A DNA stretch of 64,000 nucleotides from Paenibacillus polysaccharolyticus (GCF_900102085.1 NZ_FMVM01000012.1:1-64000), one strand, 5' to 3'; counted from the stretch's first letter, positions 44,939 through 54,767 are shown. Numbers and translations are program-made. The notes: generated from the letters alone by a model not told the origin.

Positions 44939-47900
44939 TTATCTTGGAATATGCGTGCTTCCCATTCCTGCACCAACGTTACTAGCCATCCGATTCACTA
45001 AACCCGGGTTATTTTGTCTCAATGTTTTATCCAGAGCGGATGTGAGCTTCTCCACATCTTTGGTGCTGCCTGTCATATTATCAATATTGACGTGAACGGT
45101 GACATCTCCTGACCCAACCATTACACTTTTATGGGTATTACTTGCCGTCATGTAGTCAAAATAGTCCATCACTTTAAGTCCTCTCGGGAGATTAAATGTG
45201 GATACAGGCTTATCCATCTTTTTGCTGATTTCTGCCAGATTTTTGGACTGTTCCACTCCGATCGAGCTTAATTCCTTCAGAATAGTCATGTACTCATCAG
45301 AATTAACATTGAATCCGCCGTTTTTAAGCAGATTTTCCCATTGCAGCTTGTATTCGCCCATCTTGACATTCATCTCTTGGGCACGAGCCTTGTTGAGTGA
45401 TGTCACTTCAGCCGAATCTTCCCTGCCCCCATTGGCAGCGAGGAGATCATACATCCGTTTGTCATAATCCATCTGGGTTAATTCCAATTGATCACTCATC
45501 TTGCGTTTTAACTCGTCAATTTTACTATTTTTAACACTATTTAATTCCAGTTCGGATTGAGCCTTCTGTTGTTTCTTCTCGTTAATTTCCATCCCTAAAT
45601 CTTCTTTTTCTTTACCTTCGGCTAACTTGTCGTACGTTTTCTGCAAGCTTGCAATAGCTTTATCAAAAAATTTGATATTTTCTTGCAAATACTTTTCCAT
45701 CAACGCACGCATCTGACCCGAGTCTTCACGAACTCCACTAATGAGTAGCCGGGAACGTGTTACCTGATAGTTTGTTTCATTTTTACTTGTGGAATTGCTC
45801 AGCTGCCTGTTAATTTTGGCAATCATCTCTTCGACGCCATTGCTCTTAGGTTGCGGCACTGCTCCACTTGCAATAGATCCAATTGATCCAGCTGCTGGAA
45901 TATACTGTGGAGCCGGTATGTATTGTATCTGTGGCTGATTATTTTGAGACTGGGGCCCATTCTCATTTTCAGGAGTTTTGCCAGTCTCTTTGTCCATCTG
46001 AAGCTGCGACTCTTTTTTCTCCTTCTCATAGTTGTATTCCTTCGCCAGCTTCTTCTCTACCGCCGCTCCATCTTTCTCCGTCCACAGTGCCATAAACCCA
46101 TCTTTGTAGTCTCCGAACTTATTGTTGGTAGCACTGTTGCCAAAAAGAGAGCTCATCGTTCCGGATACTACCGCATCCATCCCCAGATTGAATCCCTTCC
46201 AGACCTTCCCCACAAAGGAGGAATCCTTCATATCTTTAAAATCCTTCGCCAATTCTTCCTTATTTGTTGCTCGGATATTTTGCTTCTCCGCTTCTGACTT
46301 ACCCATATTGCTAAGCGGATCCACCAAACCTGAAATAACATCCATAGCAAGCATGGCGCCCCCAAGAGCCGGAACAGCTTTCAGCGGCCTTACCAATCGG
46401 GAGCCAAATTTAACGAGTTTGGATAATTTCCCTGGAACTTTGATACCTCTGGCAGCACGTTCTGCATTGATGGCATGCTCTGTAATAACTTTGCCATGTC
46501 TGTCTTTTAGAATAGTCCCACTTGGATCCCGGAGAGGCGCATGGTTGTTAAAAAAGGCTTTGCGATTTCCCGTGTCTTTCATATCCTTGAATCGGGATAG
46601 GAGACCTCTCCTTTTGACTTTGTTATCTTTCTTTCCTCCGTAATCTACCCCATCCATAATTGCATCTTTCATAACATCCTTGATCAGGTCTTCATGACGG
46701 GCTACAAAGGATTTGTTCTCTGGTTCTTTCTTTTCCTCTTTTGCGGGTGAGGTTCCAGTCCCTGCTCCAGGGGCAACCAACATACCTCCAGAGCCATTCA
46801 TCATCATACCAAGTTGAACTTTTTCCAATTCCTTTAGCTTAGCAATGTAGGCAGACGCATCTGTTAATCCCTTTCTAAAGGAAATGTTTAACTCATTCAC
46901 TTCACTTCTCAACTTCTTCAGAGCATTATTCAGTATGTCAGACTGTCTTTGGAGCTTTTCCATATCAGATTCATAACGCTGAATGTCGGTTGCACCCAAT
47001 TGAAGCTCCGTGTTTAGATAGTACAACTTGTTTCGAAGCTCCACAGCCTCCAGGTCCATATCATTCATCGTCATTAACCATCTTCTGGATTGATGTTCAA
47101 GTTGCATGATTGATGTACCCGTATCATCTACCTCACGACTTAGAAACTGGAGGTTCCGCTTCGTCTTGGCGATCTGGGTATCCAAAGCGTCCATCTCTTC
47201 GCGGAGTAAAAAGAGCTCCCTTGCATAGGTTCTTACCTTTTTCTCAGCCTCCTGCTGTTCTGTTGCATACAAGGCAGTCGCCACAGAATTCCCTTGTTGC
47301 AACGCGAGATGTTGCTTTTCGCTATGATTGTCCCGACTCTGTTTGGCATTTGTCAGGTCCGTTTGTTTCCCCAACGTTTTATTCGACAGTTCCGTTTTTT
47401 GCTGTTGGAAATATTGCATACGATTCTGTTGCTGCTTCATCTCTTGTACCGCACCCGCACGCTGGATATCAGCGCTCTGAATCTGATTCATTGAACTTGC
47501 ATCCCGGTTTTCGGAGCTATCACTATTCAATCTCGCTTGACCATATCGTTTCTGATCAGCTTGATCCATGAAGTGGCCTACCTTCTCCCAGTCCACCTGA
47601 ACACCTACATTGTCCATAATGCGGTTGAGAAGATCCATATGGTCCACGACTCCACCAGCTTGATTTTCAATCAATCGCAACATGCCCAGCAGAACGTTTC
47701 CAAATGAAGCAAATTCTTCGTTCAGGCTTTGCATCACACGATGCGTCGAAATCTGAAATATCGTTTCCCATTTTTTCTGCTGTATCTCCATATGATCTGT
47801 AGAACCCAGCTGCGCAGAGCTAAGTTCTGATTCAACGACTGAGTTCAGCTGCTCTGCCAGAATGTCCACCCTAACTCGATTAGACGAGTTGGTCTGATCG

Positions 47901-48769
47901 TTACCCATACCTGAATTGGTGTGAACGGACCAGGCTGCCTGACTGATCCAACTCGCCATTCGGTCATCTCGGCTGAGATTGGCTTCCGGTTGACTTGTTG
48001 ACTGAATGCTTGTTTGTTGAAGCTCTCTTATAAGTTCATGCGCACTTACTTGAAGCATGGATGAAGCTTGAATGATCATGTCTGTCATTTTGGAGAGTTC
48101 GGAAATAGCTGCTGACCACAAGGACGAGATCTCTTCAAGACCTGATGCAGTTTGCTCCACATCGCCGTGGCCTGTTGCTTGTACTTTGGCCGTTTCTGTA
48201 GCAAAACGTACGGCTTCCGAAGAACGGTTATATTTCCTTGATCCAATACGGTAGGCTAGTCCTACGTCTTCCTGATTCATCCCATGTTGCATTGCAATAT
48301 TTTGCAATTGGTTAACCGTATCTCGCTTTGATGTCTCCGGTTCAGTCAGATTCCTTTGCCGGGTAGATTTGATTTCAAAATTCTGCTCTGCTCTGGCAAC
48401 TTGTTCCTCAAGCTGACGTGAGGACTCAAGTGAGCGCTTTAGCCTCGACGGTGAGAATCCCTTCCATTGCCCCATCGACAAATACTTCATCATATGTGCC
48501 ACAGAATTTTCCATATCCAGGGATTGAGCTACAGAAAGGGAATTCAACTCGTGAAATGCCCCAAGGTAGAATTGTTCCAGATCCACCGTTAAGGATTCGA
48601 TCCACTGCTCCTGCATGGAGTCCCTCATCGTATGCACTTTATTGATTAACGTGCGGATACCGGTAACATGTTGCTGTTTTGGTGCATCGCTCTCACCCGT
48701 ATTGGATTTGACCTGGTTAACCATTTCTTCTCTTAAAGAGTGTGTACTCTTGTTTTGTTCATCCATCAT
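44939..48769 (-). CDS. Tape-measure protein
   Basis: About 1276 aa, the longest helical protein of the morphogenesis block and located just after the frameshifting chaperones, the expected place for a tape measure. It has long coiled-coil segments (LRKLRSEVNELNISFRKGLT, HLALQQGNSVATALYATEQQ), a hydrophobic stretch near 770-800 (LKAVPALGGAMLAMDVISGL), and low-complexity Gln/Pro regions. By the usual 0.15 nm per residue a tail of about 190 nm is expected. Start MMDEQNK after AGAAGGCGG. It ends TGSTKDVEKLTSALD-type helices. Confidence 0.85.
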   Translation of the reverse strand: MMDEQNKSTHSLREEMVNQVKSNTGESDAPKQQHVTGIRTLINKVHTMRDSMQEQWIESLTVDLEQFYLGAFHELNSLSVAQSLDMENSVAHMMKYLSMGQWKGFSPSRLKRSLESSRQLEEQVARAEQNFEIKSTRQRNLTEPETSKRDTVNQLQNIAMQHGMNQEDVGLAYRIGSRKYNRSSEAVRFATETAKVQATGHGDVEQTASGLEEISSLWSAAISELSKMTDMIIQASSMLQVSAHELIRELQQTSIQSTSQPEANLSRDDRMASWISQAAWSVHTNSGMGNDQTNSSNRVRVDILAEQLNSVVESELSSAQLGSTDHMEIQQKKWETIFQISTHRVMQSLNEEFASFGNVLLGMLRLIENQAGGVVDHMDLLNRIMDNVGVQVDWEKVGHFMDQADQKRYGQARLNSDSSENRDASSMNQIQSADIQRAGAVQEMKQQQNRMQYFQQQKTELSNKTLGKQTDLTNAKQSRDNHSEKQHLALQQGNSVATALYATEQQEAEKKVRTYARELFLLREEMDALDTQIAKTKRNLQFLSREVDDTGTSIMQLEHQSRRWLMTMNDMDLEAVELRNKLYYLNTELQLGATDIQRYESDMEKLQRQSDILNNALKKLRSEVNELNISFRKGLTDASAYIAKLKELEKVQLGMMMNGSGGMLVAPGAGTGTSPAKEEKKEPENKSFVARHEDLIKDVMKDAIMDGVDYGGKKDNKVKRRGLLSRFKDMKDTGNRKAFFNNHAPLRDPSGTILKDRHGKVITEHAINAERAARGIKVPGKLSKLVKFGSRLVRPLKAVPALGGAMLAMDVISGLVDPLSNMGKSEAEKQNIRATNKEELAKDFKDMKDSSFVGKVWKGFNLGMDAVVSGTMSSLFGNSATNNKFGDYKDGFMALWTEKDGAAVEKKLAKEYNYEKEKKESQLQMDKETGKTPENENGPQSQNNQPQIQYIPAPQYIPAAGSIGSIASGAVPQPKSNGVEEMIAKINRQLSNSTSKNETNYQVTRSRLLISGVREDSGQMRALMEKYLQENIKFFDKAIASLQKTYDKLAEGKEKEDLGMEINEKKQQKAQSELELNSVKNSKIDELKRKMSDQLELTQMDYDKRMYDLLAANGGREDSAEVTSLNKARAQEMNVKMGEYKLQWENLLKNGGFNVNSDEYMTILKELSSIGVEQSKNLAEISKKMDKPVSTFNLPRGLKVMDYFDYMTASNTHKSVMVGSGDVTVHVNIDNMTGSTKDVEKLTSALDKTLRQNNPGLVNRMASNVGAGMGSTHIPR

Positions 48770-48834
48770 CTTCACCGCCTTCTATGCATAAATCCCGTTC
48801 CACCTTCGCATAGGCAAAACGGGAAATTCTTTGT

Positions 48835-49167
48835 TTATCCTCCAAGCGCTTGCGCGAGCAGACCAATATCCTCTTCCGATATTTCGGTATACTCCTCATC
48901 TTCAAAAGTTCTGGTCCGCTTAACAGTGCCATCTTCTCCAGCTTCCTCACCTCCACCACTACCGAACATGCGAAGAGGTGCTGTTATGAGTTCAACCTCA
49001 AACTGAATATATTTCTCGGCTGACTTACACAGCGCTGCAACCTGAGGGAGGGTGTACTCCCAAATCTCCCATTTGTTCAATCCACAATGCTTATGGAGGG
49101 TGAAGAAGATCTCTCCCCAGTGCACGGGTTCCTGTGTCTCCGTATCACGGATTTCGGTTCCCTCCAA
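48835..49167 (-). CDS. Tail assembly chaperone, frameshift extension (gpT-like)
   Basis: 110-aa reading frame in the minus-1 frame relative to the upstream gene. It is acidic at its C-terminus (RTFEDEEYTEISEEDIGLLA) and includes HWGEIFFTLHKHCGLNKWEI. No stop separates it from the slippery site at 49191-49197, so it is most likely made as an extension of the 159-aa protein, as gpGT in lambda. A TTG start with GAGGGAG could also allow free translation. The product binds the tape measure during assembly. Confidence 0.8.
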   Translation of the reverse strand: MEGTEIRDTETQEPVHWGEIFFTLHKHCGLNKWEIWEYTLPQVAALCKSAEKYIQFEVELITAPLRMFGSGGGEEAGEDGTVKRTRTFEDEEYTEISEEDIGLLAQALGG

Positions 49168-49187
49168 AGGCTCTCCCTCGGCGCGTT

Positions 49188-49667
49188 CTACTTTTTTAGT
49201 CCGTTGAGACCAATCATCAGATCAATGACTTTGCGAGCTGTATTGAGATCCAGATACTCGTCCAAATAATCTCGATTAATGATATATTCACCTTGGTCAT
49301 CTTTTGTCACAATATGCGGATAATTTTTAAAAGCGATACCGAGCACATCAAATAAATCCTGTTGCCGCCGCTGATCCAATTCGTCATTGTCCGTCGGGAT
49401 AAAATTTAGAATGATGGCATCAATATTCACCGTTTTCAGCAATTGCATCAGCCGTCTGGCATCCTTCAGATTACATGGGGGAATTCTATATTTACGCCGA
49501 TCCCGCAGGGTTACAATCTCATCATCTTCAAAAAATGCACGCTCTGCTGCTTCAATTTCTTCAAATGTTGCTTTTTGGTTCTCAGGATCATGCTTGATTC
49601 TGCTGGCAGCTTCTTCATTCAAACGTTCCGCAAGCTCACGCTCAGCCCGTTCTTGATCTGTTTCCAT
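49188..49667 (-). CDS. Tail assembly chaperone (gpG-like)
   Basis: 159-aa protein, start METDQERAERELAERLNEEA, mostly helical and charged, ending DLMIGLNGLKK just at the slippery heptamer. Its place between tube protein and tape measure, and the frameshift, fit the gpG chaperone that coats the tape measure before tube polymerisation. GAGGGGGCG precedes the ATG. It starts 131 bases after the tube gene. Confidence 0.85.
   Translation of the reverse strand: METDQERAERELAERLNEEAASRIKHDPENQKATFEEIEAAERAFFEDDEIVTLRDRRKYRIPPCNLKDARRLMQLLKTVNIDAIILNFIPTDNDELDQRRQQDLFDVLGIAFKNYPHIVTKDDQGEYIINRDYLDEYLDLNTARKVIDLMIGLNGLKK
49191..49197 (-). other. Programmed -1 ribosomal frameshift site
   Basis: The heptamer A-AAA-AAG is in the right register (CTA AAA AAG TAG) one codon before the stop of the 159-aa gene. 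After slipping, the frame reads GTA GAA CGC GCC and continues into the 110-aa frame. This is the classic tail-chaperone arrangement. Confidence 0.85.
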
Positions 49668-49798
49668 CGATTACGCCCCCTCAATACATTACATTTCTCC
49701 CCACAATATAAAAGAGCCTGATAAGGCAAGGCGCTGTGAAGGGGAGAACACAGCCGCCATTGAAATACCTTGCCAGGAGCAATCATCATGAATCTGGA

Positions 49799-50620
49799 TT
49801 AGATTTTACTTTTCGCACTGAAACGTTTAATGCTGCCGATTTTTCCATCCGGACGTTCCGGATCAAGAATTTGCAAGGAAATAGCCGATGCAGATGCAGC
49901 AGCACGTTGAGCATTAATGCTAAACGTTCCTTTGGCACGGCACATGTACAACTCGGTTTCCACACCCGCAAATGTGCCATCTTTTTGTTGGAACGTACCG
50001 TGGTGAATTACAGAGATCGGGAACGGCACTTCATCCACTAATAGATCTACCATGTCGACCACTTCATCACGTTTGTAATTCAATACGAATTCTTTGTCGT
50101 TATGTACGGCGTTGAGGACCACTACACCGTTAGCAGCATCATAGAAGAACTCATCCGGCTTAATCGTAGAACCTTTAGATGCAAGTTGCTTCAGCAATGT
50201 ATTGGATTCTTTCAAACGAACGGCAATACCCGCATCTTTTTCATAGATGGTACTTGCATAAGCTGGTTTCGCTTCGGCAAATCCGGAATTTGCTGTTCCC
50301 GTAGTAGCAATCGTCTGCTCATTCAGAACCCATACGTAGGACTTGACTTGCTCTTGTACCGTTGAACCCATCATCAATTGAATGGCATCCAGATCGAATT
50401 TGGCATCGGTAGCGGATACCTCAATGGATTTGGATTTCACAAGTACATCAATCGCGAACAGACCGTCACCACCAAAAATATCTTCTAGCTCAACGTTCAG
50501 GTCAATTTTCAGATCCTGGAGTGTTCCCAGGGTAACAACTTCAATCGCACCCATCGGGTCTGTAGGATAACGTTTAGCCATAAATGTGCCTACACCTTTA
50601 ATAATCATCTTTTTTGCCAT
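49799..50620 (-). CDS. Tail-tube-like protein
   Basis: 273 aa, beta-rich and without membrane segments, placed directly before the chaperone pair, as major tail proteins are in siphoviruses. It includes GTFMAKRYPTDPMGAIEVVT and FLDLEDIFGGDGLFA-like (LEDIFGGDGLFAIDVLVK) strands and ends GSIKRFSAKSKI. No sheath gene accompanies it, so the tail is probably flexible and non-contractile. Start ATG 50620 (MAKKMIIKGVG) follows AAGGAG. First gene of the assembly operon; no CGTATA promoter was found upstream. Confidence 0.75.
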   Translation of the reverse strand: MAKKMIIKGVGTFMAKRYPTDPMGAIEVVTLGTLQDLKIDLNVELEDIFGGDGLFAIDVLVKSKSIEVSATDAKFDLDAIQLMMGSTVQEQVKSYVWVLNEQTIATTGTANSGFAEAKPAYASTIYEKDAGIAVRLKESNTLLKQLASKGSTIKPDEFFYDAANGVVVLNAVHNDKEFVLNYKRDEVVDMVDLLVDEVPFPISVIHHGTFQQKDGTFAGVETELYMCRAKGTFSINAQRAAASASAISLQILDPERPDGKIGSIKRFSAKSKI

Positions 50621-50857
50621 GAATTTGTCCACTCCTTAAATAGGTATATAATCTATGATTACGGAGACATGGATAAGCTGAACCGTGGCCGTACCATTAT
50701 TTGGTCGGGAGATCCAAGCTACGACCAGGCTGCTTGTTATCCTCTCTGTGTATATAGTGTAGAACCATTTCAACATTCACTAACGATTACTAAAAATAAA
50801 TCAACTTTAGCAAGAAATAGTTTTTCGTTTTTTCCAGAAAGAGCCCTTTAGTTATAG

Positions 50858-50893
50858 TAAAAAGACCCCTCCATTACATCAGAGGAGCCGGTC
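50858..50893 (-). terminator. Terminator of the glycosyltransferase operon
   Basis: GACCGGCTCC pairs with GGAGGGGTC, followed by TTTTTA on the minus strand. It overlaps the last codons of the 214-aa gene. The rest of the gap up to the tube gene (50633-50857) holds no convincing gene. Confidence 0.75.
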
Positions 50894-51518
50894 TGTTGGG
50901 CAGATGATCGATTATCTTGGCGATTTGTTCTGCACGCTCTTGTATTTCAAACTCTTCAGCAGTAATCAGATGCACATGCGCACAGTGCTTGCCGTGTTCA
51001 TAGATTCGTTCAGGCGTGATAAAAACGGTATCCGCGACAGCTTCCATAGCATGTTTCTGTTTCTCATAATGATCCGGGTCGGTTAAAGAATCATAGATCA
51101 CCAGATGGGGATACGCTGCTTCCACCGAGTCACTTAGCCGGCTATCATTGACCCAATACACGATTCGGTTATGACCAAATAAATGGCGCACAGACTGCCC
51201 TGCTCTGGCCACGACAAAATGAGGCAGATTCTCATAGGGATATTCGAAATCGTCCACCTGATAATACTCATCACTGGAGTTAAGGTATATAACGTGGTAG
51301 CCCACTTCAGCAAGTGCTTTTAACAATCGTTGAGGACGCCTTCCAAATCGTTCACTATGAAAATCAATAGCAGGTAGATAGACTATCGTTGTTTCGGTAA
51401 CAGGCACGTAAGCCTTGGACACGGCAATGTCATCTGTAAGAGGCACAGTCGCTTCCAATTCCTTCACTGGAGGAGATTGCTCTTGTTTACCTAACAATCT
51501 TTTAAATATCTTAATCAT
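50874..51518 (-). CDS. Half-length GT-B glycosyltransferase-like protein
   Basis: 214-aa protein resembling only the N-terminal Rossmann-like half of a GT-B glycosyltransferase (FHSERFGRRPQRLLKALAEV, GYHVIYLNSSDEYY). The neighbouring 357-aa gene has the same RPQxL motif, so this one may be a diverged, truncated paralogue that binds the acceptor or assists the partner. No sugar-nucleotide motif of a C-terminal half is present. It overlaps a terminator at its end. Confidence 0.65.
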   Translation of the reverse strand: MIKIFKRLLGKQEQSPPVKELEATVPLTDDIAVSKAYVPVTETTIVYLPAIDFHSERFGRRPQRLLKALAEVGYHVIYLNSSDEYYQVDDFEYPYENLPHFVVARAGQSVRHLFGHNRIVYWVNDSRLSDSVEAAYPHLVIYDSLTDPDHYEKQKHAMEAVADTVFITPERIYEHGKHCAHVHLITAEEFEIQERAEQIAKIIDHLPNRPAPLM

Positions 51519-51524
51519 GTTGCA

Positions 51525-52598
51525 TTACTCTCCCATCACCTGATTTATCATTTTAACAGCATCCCTTGCCCTGCCATCCCAACTATTGGCTCTGGCAACT
51601 TGCGTGCGAGCTGCCATTTTATGATGATCGTTTTCACGAATCGCTTTTGCGAGCATCTTTCCACAATTATATCGGTCTATAAAATAAGTCACTTGGCTGT
51701 ATTTATGTATAATCTCGTCCATACATGTAGTCAGAACGGGCTTGCCTGCTGCCAAATATTCATAATACTTGATTGGATCACAACCTCGAATCATCTCTGT
51801 GAGCTTAAATGGCACAATACATACATCGAATTGGGCAATATAAGCGGGAAGAACCCTATAATCCTTATGTGGTAAGCAAGTAATGTTGGGATGAACAATT
51901 CTCTTTTGATATAAAGCATTGTTACCAATGAGTACAACATGGTAGCCTAAATCAGCTATATCTGTAATCAACGAATAATCGACCCAGGAAGCCATGGCTC
52001 CGTGAAAACCGACGATGTATTGGCCTTCATCTACTTTAGGAAAATCGGATGGTCTGGGAAGTAGCGTCTGTGCTTTTTCAAAGTGATCGTAATCTGCACC
52101 GTTAGGACACATAAATATCGGTTTTCCATCATGTTTATGGGCTTCATACATGATCTTTGCCGTAGTTGAGATCAAATCCGCCCGATTGAAACACCTCGGA
52201 ATATAATCCTTCCACACTGCAAACTCATCTGCTGAATTGTCGAGATAATCAAATACTCTGAAATCAAAATCTTTTGCATCCGAATAATCATATTGTGCTG
52301 GACTGGAGAACCAAAGTACCTTTTTACCCTTGACCAGATGATCATAATTAATGCCTTGCTTTACAAGAAACAGGTCCTCACTCAGCTTCTCAATGGGTCT
52401 TTCCTGCTTACGATATGTTTCCTGATTAATAAAAATGGCCCGCACTCCCTTGATCTTGGAGAACGCCGTCATTAACTGTTGCGGACGCTGAAATAACAAG
52501 TTCCAATCTAGTGCTGGTGGATAAATAATAGTCATTTCGATGCTTTGGAAGATCTGACCTGTTTGTACCTTCTTTTTAGGAAGCAGCCAATTGAGCAA
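51525..52598 (-). CDS. GT-B (GT4/GT1-like) glycosyltransferase
   Basis: 357-aa cytoplasmic protein. The N-terminal Rossmann-like domain has FQRPQQLMTAFSKIKGV. The C-terminal domain shows IKYYEYLAAGKPVLTT, the usual sugar-nucleotide-binding EYLAxGxPV motif of GT4 enzymes. TTG start with AAGGAG upstream; it overlaps the preceding GT2 gene. Likely transfers a sugar onto a protein or glycan acceptor, perhaps a tail protein. Donor and acceptor unknown. Confidence 0.85.
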   Translation of the reverse strand: MLNWLLPKKKVQTGQIFQSIEMTIIYPPALDWNLLFQRPQQLMTAFSKIKGVRAIFINQETYRKQERPIEKLSEDLFLVKQGINYDHLVKGKKVLWFSSPAQYDYSDAKDFDFRVFDYLDNSADEFAVWKDYIPRCFNRADLISTTAKIMYEAHKHDGKPIFMCPNGADYDHFEKAQTLLPRPSDFPKVDEGQYIVGFHGAMASWVDYSLITDIADLGYHVVLIGNNALYQKRIVHPNITCLPHKDYRVLPAYIAQFDVCIVPFKLTEMIRGCDPIKYYEYLAAGKPVLTTCMDEIIHKYSQVTYFIDRYNCGKMLAKAIRENDHHKMAARTQVARANSWDGRARDAVKMINQVMGE

Positions 52599-53235
52599 TC
52601 AACTCCACTCCTTCCGCGTAGACATGAACTGGCCGAAGTCGTGTATCCACGAAAAGTTCAAAACCTAATGATTTGGCTTGCTCGCAAAAAGGGGCATCTT
52701 CCCCTGAGGCATGGTCCGCATACCGCACACCTGCTTCAATCACTTCTCGCTTAATTAAATATACCGCCCCTGTTAAGTCAACAGGAATTACACCTTCGCT
52801 GAATCCAGGAACATGTTGTCCTCGGATGAGGGCATTATGCGCTTTGATCTGCGGGTGATTACGGATCAGCATCGAACAGATATCTTTGTCGTTATGCATG
52901 AGTTGCTCCAGACTGTTTTCCGGCACAATAATATCCGTATCTACAGAGAACAAGTAATCACAGTCAGTGAGTAAAAACTCCTCCAACAGCCGATTTCGCA
53001 ACTTTGCCAAATGTGCATAAGCATATTGCCCGCGCAGGTGTCCGTATGTTTTCCCCAGATCGTACGTCAAATAAGGAATTCGATGTTCTTGAAGAATATG
53101 TTCCGTGTGATCCTCACTGTCATTCAAGATATACCTGAATTGTTTGTGAACCGCCTGTTGGTGAAGGGATTGCAGATGTCGTTCCAGCACCCAGGCACGG
53201 TTTCTTACAGGACTGCCAATCAATACTTTACTCAC
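52576..53235 (-). CDS. GT-A (GT2-like) glycosyltransferase
   Basis: 219-aa enzyme with a GT-A fold: N-terminal KVLIGSPVRNRAWVLERHLQ, metal-binding DTD in YLFSVDTDIIVPENS, and an acceptor-side GVIPVDLTGAVYLIKREV block. GTG start with AGGAGAGAGG; the 20 longer codons upstream have no ribosome site. First gene of a three-gene glycosyltransferase operon, transcribed away from the GT-D gene. Probably adds sugars to a particle component or cell-wall target. Confidence 0.8.
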   Translation of the reverse strand: MSKVLIGSPVRNRAWVLERHLQSLHQQAVHKQFRYILNDSEDHTEHILQEHRIPYLTYDLGKTYGHLRGQYAYAHLAKLRNRLLEEFLLTDCDYLFSVDTDIIVPENSLEQLMHNDKDICSMLIRNHPQIKAHNALIRGQHVPGFSEGVIPVDLTGAVYLIKREVIEAGVRYADHASGEDAPFCEQAKSLGFELFVDTRLRPVHVYAEGVELIAQLAAS

Positions 53236-53438
53236 AATTATCCCCTCTCTCCTTTTACATAGAGTAGACCGATTGTTTAGATTCTTTGCACCCACATGAT
53301 AAAAATGTTCATTTTCAGCAAAACAGAGAGAGAAGTCTGTTTTCCCCCTATCCTAGAATTGAAAGGGGTGAACAGGTTAAACCCGAGTTGATATGATCCT
53401 GCTTACTTTAAACAATCCATGAAAAGAAGGTGAGAATA

Positions 53439-54179
53439 TTGCTAGGAAGTGTAGATTTAATTCGAAGCTGGCATCAGAAGGCTGTTGATGGGGAGGCACA
53501 CGCTACCGTCAGGTTCGGGGACGCCTCCAATACCATTTTGGCTCACGATGCTGTGCTGACTATGGACTTCATTAGGTCCCATTATGGGTGGCTTAGTGAT
53601 CCCACATATTGCGGAATTACCCTACCTCATGCAGAAGCGCGGGAGACCTTGGTGCACTGTCTGAGGCAAGCCGATTACGTGGGGCATTTAACACAGACTG
53701 AGCATTGGTATTTCCAACCGTTATTTGCCATGTGTCTCGCCTATTACAAGGTAGAACCGGCTGAAACGTTCTATGCATTTGAGAACAACTATATTGCTCG
53801 TTACCCGTTATTCTATGAATTATTTAAAACCGTCCCCATTCTGATTTGCGGAGCCAAGGCCGATCTGTACAGAGAGGTGTTGCAACGAAGATATGGTTGG
53901 AGCAACATTGTAGGAACAATTGATTGTGCCTCCTGGTCTCATGTGGATGAAGCATGTGTGCAAATGGAACAGCTCTATCAGCAATCTCCTTGGAAACTTG
54001 CGTTGGTATGCGCAGGTGCTCCGGGTAAAGTACTTACGGTGAAAGCCAAGGAACTACATACCGTAGGTGTGGACTTTGGTTCTGGGGCAGATGTTGCCAT
54101 TCAGGCCGATAGAGAAAACCTGAACGCGTGGGATTATCAAGGATTCCCCGATTACTGGGAAGGCCGGCCCCAGAACTGA
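53439..54179 (+). CDS. GT-D fold glycosyltransferase-like protein
   Basis: 246-aa protein resembling the GT-D/DUF1792 fold: ATVRFGDASN near the N-terminus corresponds to the RFGDGE motif, and VGTIDCASWSH and VCAGAPGKVL are further strands with conserved polar ends. The metal-binding Glu is replaced by Ala-Ser, so activity is uncertain. TTG 53439 is favoured because AGGTGAG lies five bases upstream; GTG 53430 is the alternative. Divergent from the GT operon, which supports a joint role. Stop is fused to a terminator. Confidence 0.65.
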   Translation: MLGSVDLIRSWHQKAVDGEAHATVRFGDASNTILAHDAVLTMDFIRSHYGWLSDPTYCGITLPHAEARETLVHCLRQADYVGHLTQTEHWYFQPLFAMCLAYYKVEPAETFYAFENNYIARYPLFYELFKTVPILICGAKADLYREVLQRRYGWSNIVGTIDCASWSHVDEACVQMEQLYQQSPWKLALVCAGAPGKVLTVKAKELHTVGVDFGSGADVAIQADRENLNAWDYQGFPDYWEGRPQN

Positions 54180-54200
54180 CCCGTAGAAGGGTCTTTTTTT
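54178..54200 (+). terminator. Terminator of the GT-D-like gene
   Basis: GACCC-GTAGAA-GGGTC followed by seven T; it begins in the stop codon. Confidence 0.85.
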
Positions 54201-54362
54201 CGGTCTATAAACAGCACTATGTGTCGCCCATCCTTCTGCCGATAATCTGTTGATAAAATAAACCATCTGCCTTATTATTGTTAAGACTCCTAATCTAACC
54301 TGGTTTAGACTTGCATTTGGGGGAGTTCTGCTAAGATATTCGAACTGTTGGAGGGAAATATA

Positions 54363-54626
54363 ATGGCGTACTCGCAGTCAAAGACCGAAACCGTGGCTAA
54401 TCATCTAAGGGCAAGATTTATGGAAGGCAATGTAGAAGGGCACGAGATCGTCGTTGCCTTGATTAGTATGGTAAAAGCAGAAAAAATTGAACTGGATGAG
54501 GTAGCTCCCATTCTTCAAACTGTTTTTTTTGAACAGCCTCAGGGCATTTTACTAGCTCTGGAAAAAGCAAGCACGCTGATTGATGATCAATTGATTGATT
54601 CCATCCTTCAGGAAGTCAGCGAATAG
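54363..54626 (+). CDS. Small helical hypothetical protein
   Basis: 87-aa helical protein, start MAYSQSKTETVANHLRARFM. GGAGGG precedes the ATG. No family is recognised. It lies alone between the GT-D-like gene and the next small gene on the plus strand. The helical, acidic content suggests an accessory or regulatory protein; no function is claimed. Confidence 0.55.
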   Translation: MAYSQSKTETVANHLRARFMEGNVEGHEIVVALISMVKAEKIELDEVAPILQTVFFEQPQGILLALEKASTLIDDQLIDSILQEVSE

Positions 54627-54767
54627 GATTAAACGTACATACCACGCGTGTAATACACAAGATTTATAACCCAATTCATCCATGACACACCGTCCCCTAT
54701 CAACTTTTTGTTAGTTTATTTCTCCCTGGACTTACTCTAATCATATGCGAGGAAATCATAGGCGCAT

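Noticed and set aside
49799..50620. Possible contractile tail (myovirus or R-type tailocin)
   Set aside because: No sheath, baseplate-wedge or spike-lysozyme genes of the contractile type are present; gene order fits a siphovirus-like tail.
50669..50851. Plus-strand frame of 60 codons between tube and glycosyltransferase operons
   Set aside because: No usable ribosome site, opposite to local transcription, and composition like non-coding DNA.
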